From positions 1 to 49,419 of the forward strand of contig PHDN01000026.1 of assembly GCA_002840975.1 (NCBI GenBank): 49,419 nt of DNA, read 5' to 3'. Made by a program: the position numbers and the translations under genes. Shown here piece by piece: positions 35,716-45,466 of this stretch. The notes under the pieces were generated by a model. It searched no databases and was not told the DNA's origin. It saw only the letters and a list, made by a program, of their open reading frames with translations. Every line of letters begins with the position of its first letter. Position 1 is the first letter of the stretch. This DNA comes from Bacteroidetes bacterium HGW-Bacteroidetes-16. GTDB lineage: Bacteria > Bacteroidota > Bacteroidia > Bacteroidales > F082.

Positions 35716-36792
35716 TTACACTTTTCCATTAAAATAATACCGAAGGCTGTCTTCGATGAGATGAGGGCTCACTTCCACATCATGTGTTGCCTTTCCAAGC
35801 CTGCGTAGTAAACTGAAAAGCAGTTTATTTCCACGCATTTTTTTGTCCTGATGCATCAACTCAATGATCATAGGGATTTTACTTTCGTCAAAAGTAAAGC
35901 GTTCAAAGTTTTTATCAATCATGGTCACAATTTCAACCAGTTGTTCTGCATCAAATTCAAATATTTTGGCCGATATCCATGCTTCGCAGATCATGCCTGC
36001 AGCAATGGCCATTCCATGAGTAGTTTCGCTATGGGTCCTTAAGAAATACGACTCCAGGGCATGACCCACGGTATGTCCAAAATTCAGGTTTTTCCTTACC
36101 CCACGTTCGGCAGCATCAAAACGGACAATGTCAATTTTGTCTCTGGCGGCTTTGGTGATGATGGTACTCCAATCTTCTACCTCGGAAAAGTGTTTTCCAT
36201 GAACCCTGCCCCACAAGTCTTTGTCCATGATCAGCGCATATTTCAAGACCTCGGAAAAGCCCGACTGCCATTGTCGTTGATCCAGCGTTTTCAGGAAAAG
36301 GGGTTCAATAATCACTCCAACCGGATCGACAAACAAACCCACCTGATTCTTGAAGTCATGAAAATCAACGCCTGTTTTTCCTCCTATGGCTGCGTCCACC
36401 ATACCAAGCAAAGTGGTAGGAATATTGAGGAACCGCATACCGCGTTTAAAGGTAGCCGCCGCAAAGCCACCTGAATCGGTGATGACACCTCCCCCCAGGT
36501 TGAGCAACAAATGATCGCGATCCGCCTTAAGTCGTGTTAGCTCGTTCCAGATGTATGACGACTGTGCAATATTTTTGTTTTTCTCGCCACTGGAAACACG
36601 GATCACCTCACAGCTTTTTAGTTCAGGTACCAATTCATGTAAAACCGGAAGACAATGCTGTTGGGTATTTTCATCCACAAGAATGATAATGCGCTTAAAT
36701 CCTTCGAGTTGATGGACTGATTTCACCAGCGATCCATCTCCAATGGCATACCAAACAGTATCGGTGTCGAGTGTAAAAGGTAGATTTATCAT
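35716..36792 (-). CDS. aroB: 3-dehydroquinate synthase
   Basis: The 358-residue protein (ATG 36792; a GTG one codon earlier is possible) shows the AroB fold: VDENTQQHCLPVL, NLGGGVITDSGGFAAATFKRGMRF, IPTTLLGMVDAAIGGKTGVDF, GFSEVLKYALI and a metal-binding NFGHTVGHALE with a further THGMAIAAGM. It converts DAHP to 3-dehydroquinate using NAD and a divalent metal. It heads the aroB-aroA-LutA-like operon, divergent from the gingipain-like gene with 161 bases between them. Confidence 0.93.
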   Translation of the reverse strand: MINLPFTLDTDTVWYAIGDGSLVKSVHQLEGFKRIIILVDENTQQHCLPVLHELVPELKSCEVIRVSSGEKNKNIAQSSYIWNELTRLKADRDHLLLNLGGGVITDSGGFAAATFKRGMRFLNIPTTLLGMVDAAIGGKTGVDFHDFKNQVGLFVDPVGVIIEPLFLKTLDQRQWQSGFSEVLKYALIMDKDLWGRVHGKHFSEVEDWSTIITKAARDKIDIVRFDAAERGVRKNLNFGHTVGHALESYFLRTHSETTHGMAIAAGMICEAWISAKIFEFDAEQLVEIVTMIDKNFERFTFDESKIPMIIELMHQDKKMRGNKLLFSLLRRLGKATHDVEVSPHLIEDSLRYYFNGKV

Positions 36793-36925
36793 CACGGCAA
36801 AGATAGCACATTCTGCAAAATTCAGCCAAATAGTTTCTTTGAGACATAAAATTCAGGATACTAAATAACCCACACAAATTTACTTACGACGCAACTGTTT
36901 TACAGGGGAGTTGTCCAGTTATAAG

Positions 36926-36933
36926 TATATTTG
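36926..36933 (+). promoter_or_regulatory. Candidate -7 element of the gingipain-like gene
   Basis: TATATTTG exactly matches TAnnTTTG and lies 20 bases before the ATG. A TTG 12 bases upstream is too close to be a good -33 element; a T-rich stretch around 36897-36901 is a looser candidate. Confidence 0.4.
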
Positions 36934-36953
36934 CATGTTCAAACCACAATTTT

Positions 36954-39900
36954 ATGAAAAAGATTTATTCGCTGGTTTTCCTGGTTTTTCTGAGCACAGT
37001 CATTTTGGCCGGAACCATTAGCCACACCTATCATTTTTCAACTCCCCTGATCATTCAGAAAGGACCGTACAACTTGATCAGTTTTGATGGAACAATGCAG
37101 ACCGCCAGGGCAGGCGAGCCTTCTCTGCCCTATTTTCCGGTTAAATTGCTGTTGCCTCCGGGCGAAATGGTCGTCAGTATGGAAATTATTCGCGAAAGCG
37201 AACAATTCATTGAGGGAGATTACCAACTTTCACCTTATCAGCCGTCGCGTCCTTTATCCTCAACTGAATCCCCTGATTTTTATTTCAATTCATCCGTTTA
37301 CCAGTCAACAGCAAACTACCCGAAGGAGGCTGCCAGAACCCCCGGCACACAATTTATGAACGGTTTTGGTTTTGCCATTGGGGCCTTCACACCCATCAAC
37401 CTGATTCCTGTAACCGGCAAATTGAGTTTTTTCGCAAAAATAACTATCGTGGTACATACCACACCAGATACTAAAGCAATTGATGCACTTCAAAACCTGC
37501 AACCCTCACCAGCTTTCAAACTCCACGCACAAAATTTTGCCGATAACCCGGATGAAATCAACCAATATCAAATTCCTTCCGAGCGTGATACAGATCAATA
37601 CAAGCTGCTGATTATTACACCTGAACAGTTTGAGGACGGCTTTTCCGCACTGACATCAATGTACCTGGAAAGGGGAATTCAGTCACAAGTCACAACCACG
37701 GAAACCATCCTGCAAAATGAAACAGGGATGGATTTACAAGAAAAGATACGCAACTATATCACCGATCAATATCAAAATCAAGGAGTAGAATTTATACTCA
37801 TTGGCGGTGATGTGGAACTGGTTCCTTACCGTGGGTTTTATTGCTATGTTCAGTCGGGCGGAGGTTATCAGGACAATGGAATCCCTTCCGATTTGTATTA
37901 TTCTGCCCTCGACGGCAATTGGAACGACAACGGAAATAATCTCTGGGGAGAACCTGATGAAGATGATTTGTTGCCTGATGTGGCAGTGGCCCGTTTCCCA
38001 TTTAACACCCCCGATGAACTGGAGAACATGGTGCACAAAAGTCATTTTTATCAAAATTTTCCGGTAACGGGTGAATTGACCAATGCCCTGATGGCCGGAG
38101 AACATCTTTATAGTGACCCGGAAACCTGGGGCAGCGATTATTTAGAACTGCTCATCGGCGAACGCAGCGACAATGGGTACACCACTACCGGAATTCCTGA
38201 AGTTTATAACTTTCAAAAACTTTATGAAGAAATTCAGCCCTGGTCAAAGTACGACCTGATGGCGGCCATCAATTCAGGCAAGCAGTTCGTTCACCATGTG
38301 GGTCATGCTTCTCAAACCTATGTGGCTTATATGACCAACAGCGATATAACCAATGCCAATTTCTCTGGTGCCAACGGTATTGATCACAACTACACTTTAC
38401 TACAAACACATGGATGCGATTGTGGTGCCTTTGATGCCAGCGACTGCATCCTTGAGAAAATGGCAACCATCGACAATTTTGCAGTAGCAGTGATGGGAAA
38501 TTCGCGTTTTGGATGGTTTAATGAAGGCCAAACGGAAGGCCCGGCTGCTCACCTGCACCGTGAAATGATGGACGCCTTGTATGGCGAAGAAATGAGATTT
38601 TTAGGCAATGCCTTTAAAGAGAGTAAGATACAAACCGCACCCTGGGTTGAAGCTTCCGGACAATGGGAAGAAGGTGCTCTTCGATGGAATTTTTATGACC
38701 TCAACACTTTTGGCGACCCGGCCATGAGTGTCTGGACAGATGAGCCTGTTTCAATCGATGTAAGTTATGAAGATGAAATTGTTATCGGATCTGCTTCCAC
38801 CGAGGTTAGTGTGCTATCGGACGGAATTCCCATGACAGGGTTCACCTGCTCCGTCCTGAAAGAAGGTATTCTATGTGGGACAGGAATCACCAACACATCG
38901 GGTACAGCGACTATTGTCTTTGATGAAGACATTACCCAACCCGGCCCTGCCACGCTGTTTGTAGTGGGAAGAAATTGTCTGCCAACCAGCTTTAGCGTGC
39001 AGTTTATCCCCGCTGAAGGTGCATACGTGGTATTCAGTGATGTTCAAATCAATGACGAATCGGGTAACAACAATCAGCTGGCCGATTATGACGAAACCAT
39101 TATGCTGACGGTAACTGTTGGAAATGTAGGATTGGGTGACGCCAATAACCTGACCGTTACTCTTTCTTCCACCGATCCGTTCGTGACCATCACCGACACC
39201 ATCGAAAATTATGGAAATGTGCCGGCCGGACAACAAGCGACTATTGAAAATGGGTTCACCGTGTACTTGCACGACAGCATTCCCGATCAGCACAGCATCG
39301 CCTTTACGCTACATTGCCAAACCGAAACCGACAGTTGGGATTCGGGTTTTGGAATCACAGCCCAGGCTCCCGCTCTGAGTTTGGGATCACCCGTTATTTT
39401 CGACGCGATTGGCGGCAACAACAGTGGATCTCTTGATCCAGGAGAATCGGATACACTCGCAATTGATGCATCCAACTTCGGCCACAGCGACTGTTTTAAT
39501 GCGCAAATCAGCCTGTCCGCCGCAAGTCAGTATGTAACCATAAATCCTTCTTCGCTTTCATTGCAAGACCTGCTCACAAACCAGTCAAAAACAGCTGGTT
39601 TCGAAATTAGCATCGCAGAAAATACGCCGGTGGGGTCATTGATTGAATTCAACTACTTACTTTCGAGTGGTGCCTATCAACTGGCGGCGACCTATTATAT
39701 CCCGGTAGGACTGGTAATGGAAGATTTTGAAACCGGGGATTTTTCTCATTTCGAATGGCAGCATGGAGGCAATCAGTCATGGATGGTTAGCGGTACAGAT
39801 CCATTTGCCGGGGATTTCTCGGCTAAATCAGGAACTATAGGTAATGAACAAACATCAGAGCTAATCATTGAACTGGAGGTTTTGTCTACAGATAACCTGA

Positions 39901-40397
39901 CCTATTGGCGAAAGGTTTCCTCTGAAGCGGATTACGACTACCTCCGTTTTTATATTGACGGAACTCTGGCTGGCGAATGGTCCGGTGATTTCGATTGGGC
40001 TGAAGAAACTTACTCCATTTCATCCGGAGTACATCTACTCAAATGGTCCTACGAAAAAGATATCAATACTTCAGGGGGCGCAGACTGTGCATGGCTTGAC
40101 AACATTGTGTTTCCACCCACGGCCACTATACTGACAATCAACTTGTTTTCGGAGAACGACGAGATACGGATATATCCCAATCCGGCTAACGATCAATTAA
40201 ATATTGTAGTTGATAAGGAGCCACTGGTTGAAGTAACTTTATTTAATCCCTTGGGGTTAAAAATAAATACCGTTCAGTTCAGAGATGTCGACAGCCACCT
40301 TACCCGGATAGATGTAACTTCTCTTAAGCCGGGCCTCTATCTGGTTGAAATGTTGTTCGGAGACAGAAAAATCATCCGGAAGGTGGTTATTAATTAA
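36954..40397 (+). CDS. Gingipain-like C25 cysteine protease with T9SS sorting domain
   Basis: The 1147-residue protein has a signal peptide, a propeptide-like region (about 20-205), and a C25 peptidase domain (about 210-600). The catalytic His is probably His451 in HVGHAS, and the nucleophile is probably Cys488 in HGCDCGAFD (Cys490 is the alternative, by the family C-x-x-G-x-F pattern). Calcium-site-like acidic loops (DNGNNLWGEPDEDDLLPDVAVARFPF) lie between. An Ig-like region (about 605-690), CARDB-like domains (about 690-920) and a MAM/jelly-roll-like region (about 925-1060) precede a C-terminal T9SS type A domain (IYPNPANDQLNI ... GLYLVEM). It should be exported and self-processed, degrading extracellular protein or processing surface proteins. 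Confidence 0.88.
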   Translation: MKKIYSLVFLVFLSTVILAGTISHTYHFSTPLIIQKGPYNLISFDGTMQTARAGEPSLPYFPVKLLLPPGEMVVSMEIIRESEQFIEGDYQLSPYQPSRPLSSTESPDFYFNSSVYQSTANYPKEAARTPGTQFMNGFGFAIGAFTPINLIPVTGKLSFFAKITIVVHTTPDTKAIDALQNLQPSPAFKLHAQNFADNPDEINQYQIPSERDTDQYKLLIITPEQFEDGFSALTSMYLERGIQSQVTTTETILQNETGMDLQEKIRNYITDQYQNQGVEFILIGGDVELVPYRGFYCYVQSGGGYQDNGIPSDLYYSALDGNWNDNGNNLWGEPDEDDLLPDVAVARFPFNTPDELENMVHKSHFYQNFPVTGELTNALMAGEHLYSDPETWGSDYLELLIGERSDNGYTTTGIPEVYNFQKLYEEIQPWSKYDLMAAINSGKQFVHHVGHASQTYVAYMTNSDITNANFSGANGIDHNYTLLQTHGCDCGAFDASDCILEKMATIDNFAVAVMGNSRFGWFNEGQTEGPAAHLHREMMDALYGEEMRFLGNAFKESKIQTAPWVEASGQWEEGALRWNFYDLNTFGDPAMSVWTDEPVSIDVSYEDEIVIGSASTEVSVLSDGIPMTGFTCSVLKEGILCGTGITNTSGTATIVFDEDITQPGPATLFVVGRNCLPTSFSVQFIPAEGAYVVFSDVQINDESGNNNQLADYDETIMLTVTVGNVGLGDANNLTVTLSSTDPFVTITDTIENYGNVPAGQQATIENGFTVYLHDSIPDQHSIAFTLHCQTETDSWDSGFGITAQAPALSLGSPVIFDAIGGNNSGSLDPGESDTLAIDASNFGHSDCFNAQISLSAASQYVTINPSSLSLQDLLTNQSKTAGFEISIAENTPVGSLIEFNYLLSSGAYQLAATYYIPVGLVMEDFETGDFSHFEWQHGGNQSWMVSGTDPFAGDFSAKSGTIGNEQTSELIIELEVLSTDNLTYWRKVSSEADYDYLRFYIDGTLAGEWSGDFDWAEETYSISSGVHLLKWSYEKDINTSGGADCAWLDNIVFPPTATILTINLFSENDEIRIYPNPANDQLNIVVDKEPLVEVTLFNPLGLKINTVQFRDVDSHLTRIDVTSLKPGLYLVEMLFGDRKIIRKVVIN

Positions 40398-40468
40398 GCC
40401 TCTCTTTATCAGGCTACGAATCTTGCACTCGTTTTTAAGTAGGGTCGCATCCGTGAAACGGAAATTAC

Positions 40469-40476
40469 TATCTTTG
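40469..40476 (+). promoter_or_regulatory. Candidate -7 element before the PEP-binding gene pair
   Basis: TATCTTTG matches TAnnTTTG 21 bases before the ATG at 40498. No good TTTG at the ideal distance was found, so the promoter is only a candidate. It suggests the PEP-binding pair is transcribed separately from the protease gene. Confidence 0.35.
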
Positions 40477-40497
40477 AAATGAGCAAAGAACATCGAT

Positions 40498-42237
40498 ATG
40501 ACAGAACGCCCCGACAACCTGATTGCCTTTGGCCGCAGTTTGTTTTTAAACTCAGAAAACCGGATTACAACCATTGGCAATGGATCCATTGGCGGAAAAG
40601 CAACTGGTCTGGAACGTATCAATCAATTCCTAAACACCTCCGAACTTAAAAGTCAGTTTGAACTTATCGACATAGGGATTCCGGCCATGACCGTCATCAG
40701 GACGGATGTATTTGACGCGTTCATGAAACGGAACAAATTGAATGACGTCGCTTTGTCCGGGTTGCCGGACGACCGCATTTCCCATGCCTTTCAAAAAGCG
40801 GCGTTGCCAATGGAAATCCTTGGAGATCTGCGTGCCCTCATTGCCCAGGTTCATTCACCACTGGCTATTCGCTCCAGTTCCATGCTCGAAGATGCCTTAG
40901 GTGAGCCTTTTGCAGGTATTTACGGTACCAAAATGACCCCAAACAATCAACCCGATACTACCACTCGTTTCAACAAACTGGTCGAAGCCATCAAATATGT
41001 GTATGCCAGCACCTTCTTTAAGGTTGCGCGCGATTACATGAAAGCAACGCAGCATACTTCCGAAGAGGAGAAAATGGCCATTATTATTCAGGAGGTGGTG
41101 GGTCAGCGCTATGGCGACCGATTTTATCCTGAATGTGCCGGGGTTGCACGTTCGCGAAATTATTATGCCTTTGGCAATGCGGCTCCCACTGATGGCATTG
41201 TTAGTCTGGCATTGGGATTGGGAAAAACCGTTGTTGATGGGGGACTTACCTGGTCGTACTCACCTGCCTTTCCCAAAGCCGATCCACCCGTAGGTTCCGT
41301 TTACGATTTATTGAAAATCACCCAAACAAAATTCTGGGCAGTTAATATGGGGACGGCACCTGCATACGATCCGTTGAAAGAAACGGAATATTTGATCCAA
41401 CCAGACCTGGAAAAGGCTGAAGAAGACAAAACCCTGCGGTGGGTGGCCTCCACGTTAGACCCTCATTCGGGTCGACTGGTCATGGGTGTTGGTAAAAACG
41501 GTGCCCGGTTACTCAATTTCGCGCCCCTGCTGCGTCTTGATGACATCCCGTTTAATCAACTCATCATCCATCTGTTGCAGCTATGCGAACAAGATTACAA
41601 AACTGCTGTTGAAATCGAATTTGCCATGACTTTCGCCCCGGGTCAAAAGCCCAAATTTGGTTTTTTACAGGTACGCCCCATGGTGGTTTCCACGGAAGAA
41701 GTTGAAGTGAATACCGTAGAACTCAAACAGCCTGACGTGCTCTGTTCATCACCTAAGGTGTTGGGCAATGGCATCAACAACGAAATATTGGACATTGTTT
41801 TTATGAAACCCGGCGTTTTCGATGCTTCCCTGACACAGAAAATTGCCGTAGAAATTGACCACATGAATGAGATGCTCTGCAATGAAAAAAAACCTTACTT
41901 GCTAATAGGCTTTGGTCGTTGGGGAACTTCCGATGCATGGGCAGGTATACCGATAAACTGGGGTCAAATTTCGGGAGCGAAAACCATCGTGGAAGCACCA
42001 TTAGCGGGGATGAATTCCGAACTGAGCCAGGGATCACACTTTTTTCACAATGTAACCAGTTTCCGGGTGCTGTATTTTTCCGTACCTTATTCGGGCGAAT
42101 ACCCCATCAATTGGGATTGGCTCAATTCGCAACATATTGTAAATGAAACCGAAGCGATAAAACATGTAAGGCTCCAACAACCATTGTCCATTAAGGTAGA
42201 TGGCCGCTCGGGCAGAGGAGTCATCCGGTTTACTTAA
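40498..42237 (+). CDS. PEP/pyruvate-binding-domain protein (PPDK N-domain-like), no phosphohistidine domain
   Basis: The 579-residue protein has the ATP-grasp-like N-terminal domain of pyruvate phosphate dikinase / PEP synthase: GSIGGKATGLERINQFL (about 28-45), SPLAIRSSSMLEDALGEPFAGIYGT, EAIKYVYASTF, IIQEVVGQRYGDRFYPECAGVARS and a late EIEFAM..........FGFLQVRPM. A further C-terminal region contains LIGFGRWGTSDAWAG and GSHFFHN, which is shared with the next gene. The swivelling phosphohistidine domain and PEP-binding barrel of the full enzymes are absent, so it cannot perform the normal dikinase reaction alone. It lies 11 bases before its larger paralogue. Function is unknown; a nucleotide-dependent kinase or regulatory role is possible. 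Confidence 0.78.
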   Translation: MTERPDNLIAFGRSLFLNSENRITTIGNGSIGGKATGLERINQFLNTSELKSQFELIDIGIPAMTVIRTDVFDAFMKRNKLNDVALSGLPDDRISHAFQKAALPMEILGDLRALIAQVHSPLAIRSSSMLEDALGEPFAGIYGTKMTPNNQPDTTTRFNKLVEAIKYVYASTFFKVARDYMKATQHTSEEEKMAIIIQEVVGQRYGDRFYPECAGVARSRNYYAFGNAAPTDGIVSLALGLGKTVVDGGLTWSYSPAFPKADPPVGSVYDLLKITQTKFWAVNMGTAPAYDPLKETEYLIQPDLEKAEEDKTLRWVASTLDPHSGRLVMGVGKNGARLLNFAPLLRLDDIPFNQLIIHLLQLCEQDYKTAVEIEFAMTFAPGQKPKFGFLQVRPMVVSTEEVEVNTVELKQPDVLCSSPKVLGNGINNEILDIVFMKPGVFDASLTQKIAVEIDHMNEMLCNEKKPYLLIGFGRWGTSDAWAGIPINWGQISGAKTIVEAPLAGMNSELSQGSHFFHNVTSFRVLYFSVPYSGEYPINWDWLNSQHIVNETEAIKHVRLQQPLSIKVDGRSGRGVIRFT

Positions 42238-42248
42238 ATACAGTTAAC

Positions 42249-45200
42249 ATGGCCAGTAACAAACCGCTCGACCAACTGATGTTGGAATTGAAAGAAAGAG
42301 CCAAAGAGCTCAACTGTTTGTACGAAGTGCAGGAAATACTTAATAAATCTACACTTTCGAATGCAGAAATGTGCAATGAACTGGTACGCGTTATTCCAGC
42401 CGGATGGCAATACCCTGAAATCTGCAAAGTGAAACTAACCTGTTTTAATCAGGTATTTACTTCCGATGATTTCACCGAAACGCCCTGGGTCATCAGATCG
42501 CCAATCATCGTTCAGGCAATCCTCTCAGGCGAAATTGCAGTGTTTTATACCAAAGAACGACCACAATCGGATGAAGGACCTTTTTTAAAAGAAGAACGAA
42601 AACTCATCGATGCCCTTGCAGAAAGGTGCTCCCTCTTCATCTTACATCAAAAACTAAAATCTGTTTTCGATCAGGAGCTGTCCGTGAACAAAGACCAGAA
42701 AAGTGAATGGTGGGTTATCCTGGACATGCTCAAACAAACAGATCCCAAATTACTGATCCGCCTTTCACGCAAGATGATCAATTATCTCTGCTGGACGGGA
42801 GTTGAGGAAGCCGGCAATATGCTGGAATTATTCAGCCCTTCATTTAAAAGCGATGTCACTTTGCTGACGGAAGTGAACAGTCCCTATCAAAAGCAGGCTG
42901 ATAACGACCTGCTTTCGTTAAGTTATTCTATATTTGAGTTGGCTGCACGACACCTTTCCGAAAGGGATATCCTTTATCGCATTCAAAAATGGACCAAGGA
43001 AGACCGGTCCGGTTTTCTATCTGAGATACTGGAGAACATGGGATCGTCGCTTGCCGACATCAATTCCGCAGTGGAGCGCTATCACCACCTGGCTCCTCAC
43101 ATGCTTGAACTGTCGGAACCACGAGAAAAAAACATTAAAATATCGCTTATCCGCCGTATCCTCAGCGACCAACCAGCCTTTATCGACATTGCCAAAAACT
43201 TCATTAAAATCGATAGCTTTTATAACCTGTTGCAACATGTGATATACCCCACGGGGAGCCATGGACAGTTGGGAGGGAAAAGCGCCGGATTGTTTGTTGC
43301 ACACCATTTACTAAAAAACACTGAAAACCATGAGGAACTATTTGGAAATGTGAAGGTTCCAAAGACATGGTATTTAACCTCCGATGGTCTGCTTCGCTTT
43401 ATGAGCTACAACAACCTGGAGGACGTGATAGAGCAGAAATACAAGGACATTGAGCAGGTTCGCCAGGAATATCCGTACGTGATACATGTATTCAAAAACG
43501 CCCTTTTCCCTCCCGAGATACTCAAAGGTCTCACCATGGCGCTTGATTATTTTGGCGAAACACCGCTGATAGTGCGAAGTTCAAGTTTACTCGAAGACCG
43601 TGTGGGCAGTGTTTTCGCGGGGAAATACAAAAGCCTGTTTATTGCCAACCAGGGCGACAAGGGAACGCGGATGATGGCTTTGTCGGATGCCGTGGCCGAG
43701 GTATATGCTTCTACATTTGGGCCCGATGCCATTGAATACAGGGCAGAAAATGGGTTGCTCGACTACCGCGAAGAAATGGGCATCATGATCCAGGAGGTGG
43801 TCGGCACCAAAACAGGAATTTATTTCTTTCCTGCCTTCGCAGGGGTGGCTTTTAGCAACAATGATTTCAGGTGGTCGAGCCGGATTAAAAGCGAAGACGG
43901 CCTGATCAGACTGGTGCCGGGTTTGGGGACCCGTGCTGTTGACCGGATATCAGATGACTATCCGGTACTCATCTCTCCCGGACAGCCAGAGTTGAGGGTG
44001 AATGTAACCATCGACGAAATCGTCAGGTATTCGCCTAAATTTATGGATGTGGTCAACCTCACCACCGGTCAGTTTGAAACCGTTGAGGTTGAGCTGGTTT
44101 TAAAAAGATATGGACGCGATTTTCCTTCCATCAGCAGGGTGGTATCCATCCTGAAACAGAATTATATCCAGCCGGCGCGTCCGCTGGGCATGGATTTTAC
44201 CCGCGATGCATTCGTGGTAAATTTTGAAGGGCTGATCAAACGGACTTCATTTGTAACTGAAGTAAAAAACATGCTCGATGTTTTGCAAAAAAAATACCAC
44301 CATGCAGTAGATATTGAATTCGCACATGACGGGCAGGACTTTTATTTGTTGCAATGCCGTTCACAAAGTTCAGGATTACATAGCCAACCCGCCGAAATTG
44401 CCGCCAACATTCCATCTGAAAAGGTCATTTTTTCGGCAAAAAAATATGTCCCCAACGGCATCGTTTCAAACATTACTCACGTGGTGTATGTTGATCCGGT
44501 TCAATATAGTTTGCTTGCAAACCACGACGATCTGATTGAGGTGGGACATGTGGTAGGCAGGATCAACAAATTGCTCCCCAAACGACAGTTCATCCTCATG
44601 GGACCGGGTAGATGGGGAAGTCGCGGAGACATTAAACTCGGCGTTAGTATTACCTATTCGGAGATAAAAAACACGGCCATTCTCATTGAGATTGCCCGGA
44701 AAACAAATGACTATGTCCCCGATTTATCCTTTGGCACCCATTTTTTCCAGGATCTAGTTGAAGCCAACATCAAATACCTGCCGCTATATCCCGATGATGA
44801 TGAAGTCATTTTTAAGGAGGATTTCTTTCTGAAAAGTCCCAATATTCTCACCTTGCTGTTGCCCGAGATGCAACACCTGGAGAAAGTGATCAAAGTGATT
44901 GATGTAAGGGCCATCTATCCTGATAAAGTGCTCGAAGTATTGATGAACGCCGACCGATCGCTGGCTGTTGCCATGATGGTAAATGCCCATGAAACCCGAC
45001 AGGAAGAGGTGATCAGGGAAGAAACAGTAAATCAATCCGGGAAACAAGAGGTACACTGGCAATGGCGACAGAAATGCGCAGAAAACATAGCGCAGTCGAT
45101 TGACCCGTCAATATTTGGTATTGTCGCCCTGTATTTATTCGGAAGCGTTAAAAATGGCACTTCAGGGCCCGGAAGTGACATCGACCTTCTGATACACGTG

Positions 45201-45419
45201 AGCAACACGCCTGAACAGCAGGCGCTACTTACAGCCTGGCTCGAAGGATGGAGTCTGAGCCTCGCTCAAATGAACCAGTGGCGTACCGGTGTGAGGACGG
45301 AGGGAGGATTGCTGGATGTGCATTTCATTACCGATGAAGACATAAAAAACCGGACTAGTTTTGCCATAAAAATTGGCGCTGTAACGGATGCCGCAAGACC
45401 CCTGGTGATGGGCGGGTAA
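42249..45419 (+). CDS. GAF-like / PEP-binding-domain / GRWGS-domain / nucleotidyltransferase fusion
   Basis: The 1056-residue protein is built from several parts. Residues about 1-145 resemble the GAF-like module of Bacteroidota sensors (LKERAKELNCLYEVQEIL ... LIDALAERCSLFI). A helical middle (150-330) follows, then a PPDK N-type domain (about 335-720; GQLGGKSAGLFVAHHLL, LIVRSSSLLEDRVGSVFAGKYKS, GIMIQEVVGTK, VDIEFAHDG...LLQCRSQ). Next comes the LMGPGRWGSRGD ... GTHFFQDL region shared with the upstream gene, and a C-terminal Pol-beta-type nucleotidyltransferase. The last has the intact triad: Gly965-Ser966, Asp977 and Asp979 (SDIDLL), and Asp1023 (LLDVHF). No phosphohistidine domain is seen. 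Its neighbour is a paralogue, so the two may form a complex. What is transferred is unknown. Confidence 0.75.
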   Translation: MASNKPLDQLMLELKERAKELNCLYEVQEILNKSTLSNAEMCNELVRVIPAGWQYPEICKVKLTCFNQVFTSDDFTETPWVIRSPIIVQAILSGEIAVFYTKERPQSDEGPFLKEERKLIDALAERCSLFILHQKLKSVFDQELSVNKDQKSEWWVILDMLKQTDPKLLIRLSRKMINYLCWTGVEEAGNMLELFSPSFKSDVTLLTEVNSPYQKQADNDLLSLSYSIFELAARHLSERDILYRIQKWTKEDRSGFLSEILENMGSSLADINSAVERYHHLAPHMLELSEPREKNIKISLIRRILSDQPAFIDIAKNFIKIDSFYNLLQHVIYPTGSHGQLGGKSAGLFVAHHLLKNTENHEELFGNVKVPKTWYLTSDGLLRFMSYNNLEDVIEQKYKDIEQVRQEYPYVIHVFKNALFPPEILKGLTMALDYFGETPLIVRSSSLLEDRVGSVFAGKYKSLFIANQGDKGTRMMALSDAVAEVYASTFGPDAIEYRAENGLLDYREEMGIMIQEVVGTKTGIYFFPAFAGVAFSNNDFRWSSRIKSEDGLIRLVPGLGTRAVDRISDDYPVLISPGQPELRVNVTIDEIVRYSPKFMDVVNLTTGQFETVEVELVLKRYGRDFPSISRVVSILKQNYIQPARPLGMDFTRDAFVVNFEGLIKRTSFVTEVKNMLDVLQKKYHHAVDIEFAHDGQDFYLLQCRSQSSGLHSQPAEIAANIPSEKVIFSAKKYVPNGIVSNITHVVYVDPVQYSLLANHDDLIEVGHVVGRINKLLPKRQFILMGPGRWGSRGDIKLGVSITYSEIKNTAILIEIARKTNDYVPDLSFGTHFFQDLVEANIKYLPLYPDDDEVIFKEDFFLKSPNILTLLLPEMQHLEKVIKVIDVRAIYPDKVLEVLMNADRSLAVAMMVNAHETRQEEVIREETVNQSGKQEVHWQWRQKCAENIAQSIDPSIFGIVALYLFGSVKNGTSGPGSDIDLLIHVSNTPEQQALLTAWLEGWSLSLAQMNQWRTGVRTEGGLLDVHFITDEDIKNRTSFAIKIGAVTDAARPLVMGG

Positions 45420-45466
45420 AATTCTGCGGGACTGTATTTTCAAATCTGGTTTTAGCGAGCACTTTC

